Assembly (NCBI GenBank): GCA_900752785.1
Contig: CAADWP010000097.1
Span: 1-8,494, forward strand
Origin: an uncultured Ruminococcus sp.
GTDB taxonomy: Bacteria; Bacillota; Clostridia; Oscillospirales; Ruminococcaceae
Direction of reading: 5' to 3'
Length of the DNA: 8,494 bases
Positions 1 through 6,046 of this stretch are shown here, piece after piece. The position numbers were made by a program, and so were the translations under genes. How positions within the stretch are numbered: the first letter of the stretch is position 1; every line of letters begins with the position of its first letter. The notes beneath the pieces were generated by a model that was not told where the DNA came from, did no database searches, and saw nothing but the letters and a program-made list of their open reading frames with translations.

Positions 1-427
1 AAAAATAATCTCAGATCTGCTTTTTTATTACAGAAAATAATGCCTAAACTTTTCAAGACTGTTTTGTCTAATGTCACGAATTTAAAGTGACGTTAAACAA
101 AGCGGTCTTTTTTAGTTTTAGGGAAAGGGCGTGACCGTAATGTGGAAGTTATACTATTAAAAGGGACAGGAAACGTTTTGCCCCCGTCTTTACAAGATAT
201 CGCGAACGTCTTTTCGATAAATTTTGCCTCTTGATGCGTTAAAAAGCTCATCATACGACAGTATGCTTTCACTTTTTCGCCTTGCAATCAACAAAAATAT
301 ACTTGAAAATTCGTATACGAATCTTGTGAAGACAGGTTCTTATATTAAGCAGGACGATGCGTATATAGAACAATTCAATTACCCAAGAACTGCATATAAC
401 GTCTATCATCTGCTTAAAGATATCTGA
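1..427 (+). pseudogene. Decayed coding remnant of unknown function
   Basis: I do not recognise this gene. The plus strand shows two stretches with protein-like codon use in adjacent frames. One runs from 97 to a TGA at 232-234 and includes the peptides RNVEVILLKGTGN and LPPSLQDIANVFSINF. The next, one frame over, runs from about 218 to a TGA at 425-427 and includes LDALKSSSYDSML and ILENSYTNLVKTGSY. They meet cleanly near 222-231, which suggests one protein broken by a frameshift. In the frame of the first stretch the sequence is also open from the window edge to 87, but stops at 88-90 and 94-96 interrupt it, so the remnant may enter from the left. No start codon with a ribosome binding site is visible; a TTG at 224 lacks one. 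It could be the C-terminal end of a lost mobile-element or accessory gene. That a coding remnant exists is moderately likely; its function is unknown. Confidence 0.4.
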
Positions 428-567
428 TTTGCATAATAGAAGTTTGCGTAAAATCTGTTGGTATATGCCAGCGTTTCAGCCTGTCGAAAAAGTCAAGCAT
501 AAGATCAAAAAAATAAACGGTTAAGTCTTTTTCAAAACTTAACCGTTTTTAAAACTCGTTTTTCGTT
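428..567. other. Intergenic gap left of the operon
   Basis: Apart from the terminator hairpin I see no gene in this stretch. Convergent ends meet here: the plus-strand remnant stops at 427 and the minus-strand kinase stops at 568. Confidence 0.6.
509..548 (-). terminator. Intrinsic terminator of the permease-ATPase-regulator-kinase operon
   Basis: A perfect 12-bp inverted repeat (515-526 paired with 537-548, arm AAACGGTTAAGT) encloses a 10-nt loop. Read on the minus strand it lies about 20 nt beyond the histidine kinase stop codon and is followed by a run of T (plus-strand A-run at about 507-513). The plus-strand side also has a short T-run at 546-550, so it may stop transcription from both directions. 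Confidence 0.85.
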
Positions 568-1791
568 TTATACTTTTGTAAATACAGACGTAACGCACAT
601 AAATCCGTCTCTGATCTCCGCAAAGATCTCCCCGTTCATTTTGCGCATAAGCTGACGACTTATATAAAGTCCTAAACCGCTGCCTGCTATATTTTCGGCA
701 TTCGCTCCCCTCCAAAAACTATCGAAAATATGAAGAAGATCTGTATTCAAAATTGTACAGCCGCTGTTACTTACGGTTATAAGAATGCATCCGTCCTCCT
801 CGGAAAGATTTATATCAATAATTTTGCCGTCGCCATATTTTACAGCGTTTTCCATAATATTTTGTATAACTTCAATGCTCCTATCAAAATCCCCCTTTAA
901 AAGGCAGTCAGAATAATGGGATACCGAAAAATCCGTACCGATAAGAGTCAGCTTTTCCGTATAATACCGCTTTATTTTTATCACAAGCTCCGAAAGATAA
1001 AACTCTCCTATATTCACATCAAAGCTTAAGAAATCCTCCCTTGACGCGGTAACGATCTGCGAAACATAGTTTTCTATCTCGTCGGCTTTAACATCAATGC
1101 TTTCCGCAATATCAATCTGTTTTTTACGACTTTCGTAAAGTCCCTTTGATAACGCTTTTGCATACAGCTTTATTGCCGATAACGGCGTTTTTATGTCGTG
1201 AGACAGAGATAACAGCAGCATTTTTTTGTCTCTCAGCAAATCAAGCTCCCGTTTTTTCTGCTGCTCAATATTTTCGCGAAGCATATCTACTCCCCAAATG
1301 AAACGTCCGAAAAATCGGTTTTTGGTTTCCTTTATGGGTGCGGTAAGATTCCCCTTTGAAAGCTCGTAAGGAACATCTGTAAGCTGTTCAAACGGCACAA
1401 GTATACTGAATTTTATATATGACATAACTATAATTATTAAAACCGCCATGACGCCGAAAATTATATTTACGGCAACGACAACGCGCCTACCGTCATTTCT
1501 GCCGCCTGTCCTGTAATCAAACCGATACAATTCTCCATTTATTTCACATATAACATAGTCGCTGTCGGAATTGAATAAAGCCCCGCTGTCTTTTTCAACT
1601 TTCGTTACATATTCGCAGTTTGAAATATCAGCCGAACCCTTTGCTTCAATTTCACGAATAAGACGGCTTATCTCCACACGGTAAGGTCTGCCGCTGTCAT
1701 CTCTGTCGGCAGATATTATAATATTGGCGGAGACAAACAAAACGATCAAAATCGTTATAACTGCCGCAAAAATTTTGTTAAACGCTTTCAT
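568..1791 (-). CDS. Membrane sensor histidine kinase
   Basis: This 407-residue inner-membrane kinase should autophosphorylate on histidine and pass the phosphate to the response regulator encoded just upstream. A first membrane helix lies at about 8-27, an extracytoplasmic segment of about 75 residues at 28-104, and a second helix at about 105-127. A HAMP-like linker follows at about 128-180. The HisKA domain carries the H-box SHDIKTPL with phospho-acceptor His198. The HATPase_c domain has an N-box (NIMENAVKYG, Asn315), an F-box-like FDSFWRG and a G2 box GSGLGL (370-375). The G1 box reads VSNSG, without the usual aspartate, a variation seen in other kinases of low-GC bacteria. The ATG at 1791 lies inside the regulator gene with a 14-nt overlap and has GGAG about 12 nt upstream, so the two are probably translationally coupled. 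The stimulus cannot be read from the sequence; cell-envelope stress or a peptide antibiotic is inferred from the linked transporter. Confidence 0.95.
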   Translation of the reverse strand: MKAFNKIFAAVITILIVLFVSANIIISADRDDSGRPYRVEISRLIREIEAKGSADISNCEYVTKVEKDSGALFNSDSDYVICEINGELYRFDYRTGGRNDGRRVVVAVNIIFGVMAVLIIIVMSYIKFSILVPFEQLTDVPYELSKGNLTAPIKETKNRFFGRFIWGVDMLRENIEQQKKRELDLLRDKKMLLLSLSHDIKTPLSAIKLYAKALSKGLYESRKKQIDIAESIDVKADEIENYVSQIVTASREDFLSFDVNIGEFYLSELVIKIKRYYTEKLTLIGTDFSVSHYSDCLLKGDFDRSIEVIQNIMENAVKYGDGKIIDINLSEEDGCILITVSNSGCTILNTDLLHIFDSFWRGANAENIAGSGLGLYISRQLMRKMNGEIFAEIRDGFMCVTSVFTKV

Positions 1792-2443
1792 ACTTATAGC
1801 CTACTCCCCAGACGGTAAGTATTCTCTCAGGATGTTTTGGATCGTCCTCAATTTTTTGACGCAGCCACTTTATGTGTACCGTCAGAGTCTGCGGCTCCGA
1901 AAAGCTGTCGCTGCCCCAGACCTGTCCGAAAATATATTCCTTTGAAAGCGTCCTGCCCTTGTTTTCCATAAGAAGCAGAAGCAGATCGAATTCCTTTGCG
2001 GTCGTTTCAAGCGGAATATCGTTTTTATAAACGACACGGCTGACCTTGTTTATGCGTATACAGCCGTCAACTATTTCGTCAACAGAATACCTCCGTTTAA
2101 AGATTCCGCTTATCTTCGCAAGCATTATATCAATATCATACGGCTTATCAATGTAATCGTCCGCACCGAAGTTAAATCCGTTCAGCTTGTCCTCCTTTTC
2201 AGTTTTTGCGCTTACAATAAGTATCGGCGTATTGCCTTTTTCACGTATTTTCTTACATACCACGAAACCGTCGATACCGGGGAGCATTATATCAAGCACA
2301 ATAAGCCTTGCGCCGTACCTTTCGTACAGCGCCAAGGCTTTTTCACCCGTTTCCGCAACCGACACCGTATAATTCTCCTTACGGAGAAAATCGCACAGCA
2401 GATCGGCAAGCTCCTTGTTATCTTCAACAATAAGAATATCCAT
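1778..2443 (-). CDS. OmpR/PhoB-family response regulator
   Basis: This 221-residue cytoplasmic transcription factor has an N-terminal receiver domain (about 1-115) and a C-terminal winged helix-turn-helix (about 125-221). The acidic pocket residues Glu7 and Asp8, phospho-acceptor Asp51 (VLDIMLPGIDG), switch residue Ser78 and Lys100 (DKP) are all present, so it should be a working phosphorylation-dependent regulator. The winged-helix end (ILTVWGVGYKYE) is typical of the family. The ATG at 2443 is preceded by AGGGTGG inside the end of the ATPase gene, with one base between that gene's stop codon and this start. It is likely phosphorylated by the kinase that follows. A plausible target is the operon's own promoter, where 11-bp direct repeats of the kind bound by PhoB-like dimers are visible; that link is inference. 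Confidence 0.96.
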   Translation of the reverse strand: MDILIVEDNKELADLLCDFLRKENYTVSVAETGEKALALYERYGARLIVLDIMLPGIDGFVVCKKIREKGNTPILIVSAKTEKEDKLNGFNFGADDYIDKPYDIDIMLAKISGIFKRRYSVDEIVDGCIRINKVSRVVYKNDIPLETTAKEFDLLLLLMENKGRTLSKEYIFGQVWGSDSFSEPQTLTVHIKWLRQKIEDDPKHPERILTVWGVGYKYESV

Positions 2444-2444
2444 A

Positions 2445-3212
2445 TTACCACCCTAATTCAATCAGCCAGTTATTCAGCGCACGTTCACGCTCTCTCATCT
2501 GAGATGCGTTTTCGTACCTGTTTAAATTATACTCTCCTTTTATGTTTCCGTCAACTATATAAAGAACTCTTGTGCATTTTGCCGCAACCTTTACATCATG
2601 AGTTACAAGCATAACTGTAGTACCCTCATTGTTCAGCTTTGCAAGCTCCTCCATGACCTCGTCTGACGAGGTGCGGTTCAGCGCTCCCGTCGGCTCGTCG
2701 GCAAATATCATTTTCGGCTTGTTTATCATACTGCGGCATATACAGGCGCGCTGGAGCTGTCCGCCAGAAACCTCGTTAATGTCGTTATCGGCAATGTCTA
2801 TAATGCCCAGCTTTCGCATAAGATCACGACCACGCTGTACCGTTTCTTTTCTGGATTCGCCGTTCTTTTTGGATTGTGCCGCAGGCAGTATGATATTATC
2901 AAGTACTGTAAGATTTTTCAGCATATACATCTGCTGAAAAATAAATCCCATTTCATCAAGACGAAGATCCGCAAGTTCCCTTTCATTCATTTCGGCAATA
3001 TTTTTCCCGCAGAAATCCACCTCTCCCGCAGTAATGCCGTCCATTCCCGAAACAGCGTAAAGCAGAGTAGACTTTCCCGAACCGGAAGGTCCCATAACTG
3101 CGACCATTTCCCCATTGCTGACAGTAAAATTTACATTTTTCAGAACATTGTTCTGACGCTTGTTCACGATATATGTTTTGCAAAGATCCTTTACCTCTAA
3201 AATATTTGTCAT
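2445..3212 (-). CDS. ABC transporter ATP-binding protein (LolD/MacB/BceA-like)
   Basis: This 255-residue cytoplasmic ATPase should power the FtsX-type permease encoded immediately upstream. It has Walker A GPSGSGKST (41-49), Q-loop Gln93 (FIFQQ), signature VSGGQLQ (148-154), Walker B IFADEP with catalytic Glu173, and H-loop His205 (VTHD). The D-loop reads GALN, as in many transporters of this family. The C-terminal tail, with the basic stretch RERER and ending WLIELGW, is typical of Firmicutes ATPases of the antimicrobial-peptide or lipoprotein-release group. AAAGGAG overlaps the permease stop codon and lies about 8 nt before the ATG at 3212, a strong ribosome binding site that supports this start. 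Such ATPases drive mechanotransmission or export rather than uptake. The substrate is not readable; resistance to a peptide antibiotic or handling of envelope components is the usual role of similar operons. Confidence 0.96.
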   Translation of the reverse strand: MTNILEVKDLCKTYIVNKRQNNVLKNVNFTVSNGEMVAVMGPSGSGKSTLLYAVSGMDGITAGEVDFCGKNIAEMNERELADLRLDEMGFIFQQMYMLKNLTVLDNIILPAAQSKKNGESRKETVQRGRDLMRKLGIIDIADNDINEVSGGQLQRACICRSMINKPKMIFADEPTGALNRTSSDEVMEELAKLNNEGTTVMLVTHDVKVAAKCTRVLYIVDGNIKGEYNLNRYENASQMRERERALNNWLIELGW

Positions 3213-3224
3213 AATAATTCTCCT

Positions 3225-5573
3225 TTATTCATTTCCCGAAATCTCCGAGGAAGCTATCTTTCTTAGACCCTGCGCCGAAATAAACGCTGCCAGCGCAGTT
3301 GCAGCCAAAACTATCAGCGGAAATATCACATAAACCTCCAGAGGACGTATCTCATATTTTATGCTGTATGCGCCCATCATTCTGAATGCAGGAGTGATTA
3401 TCGGCGAAGACAGCGGCACGGAAACTAACGCGCCTGTGATTACCGACACCAGAAGCACGATTCCTATACGCATCGTCTGCCACAGTATAAGAGAATTATT
3501 CTTAAATCCAATCGCTTTAAGCAGCGCTATTTCGCCCTTTTCCTTTGTGATAAAACTCTTGACCATAAGCACTGCGACCAACATATTTATTCCGAGAACT
3601 ATCGAAAGTATCAGAAGCTTTATACTGTCAAGCTGCGAAGCAATGTCGCCTATCATATAGTTGATATACTCTCCGGAAGTATACACTTTTGCGTTCGGAT
3701 AAAGTCTTTCAAGCATCGCTTTCCTCTCCTTAACAGCTTTAGCATCGGGATTGTCCTTATAATTTACCTGCACGCCAAAGCTGCCTGATGCATATTTGAA
3801 ATCAAGCTGTTCATTCTGATAAAAGCGTACGCCGTCGCCCATGTTGTTCATACTCTGAGTAATACCCGTGACAATATAAGTTTTCTCATCCCCGCCGACC
3901 TTTATTTCAACATTGTCGCCTATCTTAGCGTCTATCCTGTCAGCGACAAGATAAGTCAGCGCAACCTCGTTTACGTTTTGCGGAGCGGAACCGTCAAGAT
4001 AAACGTAATCATCGGTCTTCACGCCGCCCATACCTATAAACGAAATTGAATTCGTCAGCTTTTCACCTTTTTTAACATAGCTTCTGAACACTATCTCTTG
4101 GAAAACATCAACATCTATACCGCTTTCGGCAAACATATCATGTATTTCCGAAAACTGCTTTTCAATTTTTGCCTTATTATCCTCGTTTTGACTGAACAGC
4201 AACTCGGCTGCAACAATATGATCGCTTCTCGTCATATTAAACATCGTAATAATATCGTCGGAACGCAGAGTGTTTATCGTGTTGATCGGGAGTATAACAA
4301 GCAGAGTACCGAGAATAAAAATAATTATCATTGAAACATAGCTTTTGATCCCACTGAAAATATCGTTTACAACCATAAATAACGACGTTGGCAAATGCGA
4401 TCTTTCAAGTCGGAAAATTCCTTTTTTCTTAAAGCGCTCTCCTGTTTCGCCGTTGTGTATTGCATCTATCGGGGAAAACCTGCATATCTTCCTCGTGCAG
4501 AAATAACTGAACAATATTACCACAGCTCCAGCCAGTACAGCCGAGAATATATTCACAAAGAAATTATCTTCACCCGAGATTATTATTTTATGCGATACAC
4601 CGCTTATCATTATTCTGCCGAAAGGTATACTGAGCAGCAGACCTATTGCGGTGCCTATTACGGAGATCGCAAGATATTTCACTATATAAAGTCTGCGTAT
4701 AACTCCGTTTTTAATACCTATCGCTTTCATAACGCCTATTTCACGGAACTCTTCGGTTATGGTGAAATTTATGATAAACCTCAATACGACCATTGAAATA
4801 AGTATTAGACAAATGCTCACAATAAGAAGTATTGCCGCTATAAGCGTATCCATCATATACATTTTTTTTGCCATTGAATAGTCTGCCGAAAAAATCAGAT
4901 CTATCCCCAGTGAATTGATCTTATCCTTAAAATCGACGTCTTTTGTGTAAACTTCCACTGAAACCATGGCCGGTGAGATCGTGTTGTCAAACAGCTTAGC
5001 ATCGTTTTCGCTAACAAGGAATCTGGTCATCCCTACCGTTGCCGAGCCGAAAAGCGCGTCCTTTGTATATCCCTTTATAGTAAATTCTTTTTCGGCTCCG
5101 CCTTGTTTTATGCCTATTTTTCCTCCGACATGATAATCATTTTCAGACGATTGAAAAATTATATACGGAATATAAATTTCACCGTCGTTTATCAAAGTGA
5201 TCTCACTATCATTCTTATCAAATATTTTTATACCGCCAAGAGTCGAAATTGCCACTGTATTGGTATATTCCATTTTTTCACCGTCTACAAGGACATTTTT
5301 AGGATCAATCTGAATAAGCCGTGATATGTGATAATCGTAACCGTTTTCCCCGGCAAACTCCTCAAAACCTTTAATGTCGTCTTCGCTTGCAGCTGCGATC
5401 CAATGATCGGGAACTTTTGCTTTTTGAAAATAATTATCCAGCGCGTTGCTTACCGTTATCAGATTGTTCATGCTGCTTGCAATGAATGTTGCTGCAAGTA
5501 TCACAAAAATAAGCAATATGACGTTCATGGTTTTCTTGCGCTTAAAATCTTTTTTAAGTATATTAAAGTACAT
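3225..5573 (-). CDS. ABC transporter permease with two FtsX domains
   Basis: This 782-residue membrane protein is a tandem duplication of a MacB/FtsX-like unit. The first half has one helix (about 16-34), a large extracytoplasmic domain (about 40-240) and three helices (about 243-270, 297-318, 340-360). The second half repeats this with a helix at about 410-430, an extracytoplasmic domain at about 435-645, and helices at about 650-672, 700-720 and 745-767. Each half has the conserved cytoplasmic coupling segment after its first FtsX helix: EEFREIGVMKAIG (274-286) and KEKGEIALLKAIG (677-689). With both halves in one chain, a single copy should pair with an ATPase dimer. The eight-helix layout differs from ten-helix BceB permeases. 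It is the first gene of the operon. The ATG at 5573 follows AAGGGG by about 11 nt. The substrate is unknown; an envelope-stress or antimicrobial-peptide role is inferred from the downstream two-component system. Confidence 0.93.
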   Translation of the reverse strand: MYFNILKKDFKRKKTMNVILLIFVILAATFIASSMNNLITVSNALDNYFQKAKVPDHWIAAASEDDIKGFEEFAGENGYDYHISRLIQIDPKNVLVDGEKMEYTNTVAISTLGGIKIFDKNDSEITLINDGEIYIPYIIFQSSENDYHVGGKIGIKQGGAEKEFTIKGYTKDALFGSATVGMTRFLVSENDAKLFDNTISPAMVSVEVYTKDVDFKDKINSLGIDLIFSADYSMAKKMYMMDTLIAAILLIVSICLILISMVVLRFIINFTITEEFREIGVMKAIGIKNGVIRRLYIVKYLAISVIGTAIGLLLSIPFGRIMISGVSHKIIISGEDNFFVNIFSAVLAGAVVILFSYFCTRKICRFSPIDAIHNGETGERFKKKGIFRLERSHLPTSLFMVVNDIFSGIKSYVSMIIIFILGTLLVILPINTINTLRSDDIITMFNMTRSDHIVAAELLFSQNEDNKAKIEKQFSEIHDMFAESGIDVDVFQEIVFRSYVKKGEKLTNSISFIGMGGVKTDDYVYLDGSAPQNVNEVALTYLVADRIDAKIGDNVEIKVGGDEKTYIVTGITQSMNNMGDGVRFYQNEQLDFKYASGSFGVQVNYKDNPDAKAVKERKAMLERLYPNAKVYTSGEYINYMIGDIASQLDSIKLLILSIVLGINMLVAVLMVKSFITKEKGEIALLKAIGFKNNSLILWQTMRIGIVLLVSVITGALVSVPLSSPIITPAFRMMGAYSIKYEIRPLEVYVIFPLIVLAATALAAFISAQGLRKIASSEISGNE

Positions 5574-5603
5574 TTATGCCGCCCCTTTCGCTTTTGTGAC
5601 TAC

Positions 5604-5648
5604 ATTATAACATGAAAATTGTTAAATAATCCTTAAATCTAAATATAA
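5604..5648 (-). promoter_or_regulatory. Operon promoter with 11-bp direct repeats in place of a -35 box
   Basis: On the minus strand a perfect -10 (TATAAT, 5604-5609) lies about 30 nt before the permease ATG. The hexamer 17 nt further upstream (GGATTA) is a poor -35. Instead, three consecutive 11-base units occupy 5616-5648: TTATATTTAGA, TTTAAGGATTA and TTTAACAATTT. The last two share TTTAA exactly one 11-bp step apart; the first is weaker. Direct repeats at this period overlapping the -35 region are typical of promoters activated by OmpR/PhoB-family regulators. Binding by the regulator of this operon is inference. Confidence 0.65.
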
Positions 5649-5670
5649 TTATAAATTTCAATTTAAAACG

Positions 5671-5700
5671 AAAAAAAGCCATATTCATATGAATACAGCT
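5671..5700 (-). terminator. Intrinsic terminator of the small RNA gene
   Basis: On the minus strand a 10-bp stem (arms 5691-5700 and 5677-5686, two G-U pairs) closes an ATAT loop and runs straight into seven T. It forms the 3' end of the small RNA and separates it from the promoter of the transporter operon. Confidence 0.85.
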
Positions 5701-5878
5701 TTAATCCGATTTGTCCACCTACATTGGAATGGATAGCAAAGGAATTTTGGGAGGGGTTTTTGACTCCGCTATCCAAGGAGTCGGTATTATTCATTCACAG
5801 CTTTTTCAGATAGGGAGATCCCTTTGTGCAGATTCTGAAAAAACCGTTATACTCAGGACGTCTTAACGTTCTGAAACT
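5671..5878 (-). ncRNA. Independent structured small RNA, possibly raiA-motif class
   Basis: About 205 nt of noncoding minus-strand sequence lie between a good promoter and an intrinsic terminator, with no convincing open frame. Visible structure, 5' to 3': a hairpin of UCAG and ACGU pairs closed by a UAAG loop (5874-5853); a 9-bp stem UUUUUCAGA/UCUGAAAAA (5842-5834 with 5810-5802) enclosing a small hairpin AGGG-AUCU-CCCU (5823-5812); a 6-bp hairpin GACUCC/GGAGUC (5782-5777 with 5767-5762). The loop of the last, UGGAUAGC with its first U in the loop, pairs perfectly over 8 bp with GCUAUCCA at 5737-5730, making a pseudoknot. A single-stranded, conserved-looking tract follows (CCAAUGUAGGUGGAC) before the terminator. 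The 5' and 3' ends do not pair, which argues against 6S RNA. Length, pseudoknot and own transcription unit resemble the raiA-motif RNA known from Firmicutes; I suggest this from memory and cannot verify it. That it is a real RNA gene is much surer than its class. Confidence 0.72.
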
Positions 5879-5884
5879 ATTGTT

Positions 5885-5913
5885 ATTATACTCTTTTTCA
5901 AAATACAATTCAA
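5885..5913 (-). promoter_or_regulatory. Promoter of the small RNA gene
   Basis: On the minus strand the -35 TTGAAT (5908-5913) and a perfect -10 TATAAT (5885-5890) are separated by exactly 17 nt, an excellent housekeeping-sigma promoter. Transcription should begin near 5878. No coding region lies between this promoter and the terminator at 5671-5700, so it serves a noncoding transcript. Confidence 0.8.
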
Positions 5914-5965
5914 CTCATTTTTCGCAGGTTTGGTGGATAATATGACTTTCTTTATAATTACAATT

Positions 5966-6016
5966 CCAAAAATATGAAGGCAGCTCCGCACAAATAATAT
6001 TGCACAGCGCTGCCTA
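5966..6016 (-). terminator. Intrinsic terminator of the GH43 gene
   Basis: About 30 nt past the glycosidase stop codon, the minus strand carries an inverted repeat with outer arms AGGCAGC (6015-6009) and GCTGCCT (5984-5978). A mismatch follows, then further pairs including several G-U. A T-rich run (plus-strand A at about 5968-5973) comes next. It should end the glycosidase transcript before the small RNA promoter. Confidence 0.75.
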
Positions 6017-6046
6017 TAAAAAATTTAAAATGTTACACGAACAATA

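Noticed and set aside
70..94. Short inverted repeat AATGTCAC / GTGACGTT
   Set aside because: Only five uninterrupted pairs around a 9-nt loop with no T-run, and not placed before a functional gene; it may be chance.
93..287. Minus-strand open frame of 64 codons
   Set aside because: It begins at a TTG without a ribosome binding site, resembles no family, and lies antisense to the better plus-strand remnant.
473..494. Sequence around CAGCCTGTCGAAAAAGTC as a possible insertion-sequence end
   Set aside because: It vaguely recalls phrases seen near transposons, but no matching inverted repeat, target duplication or transposase is present in the window.
4395..4796. Plus-strand open frame of 133 codons inside the permease gene
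   Set aside because: Tyrosine- and histidine-rich antisense translation with no start signal; the permease frame explains the region.
5671..5878. 6S RNA as the identity of the small RNA
   Set aside because: 6S RNA is a long rod in which the 5' and 3' halves pair around a central bubble. Here the ends form separate local hairpins and a pseudoknot.
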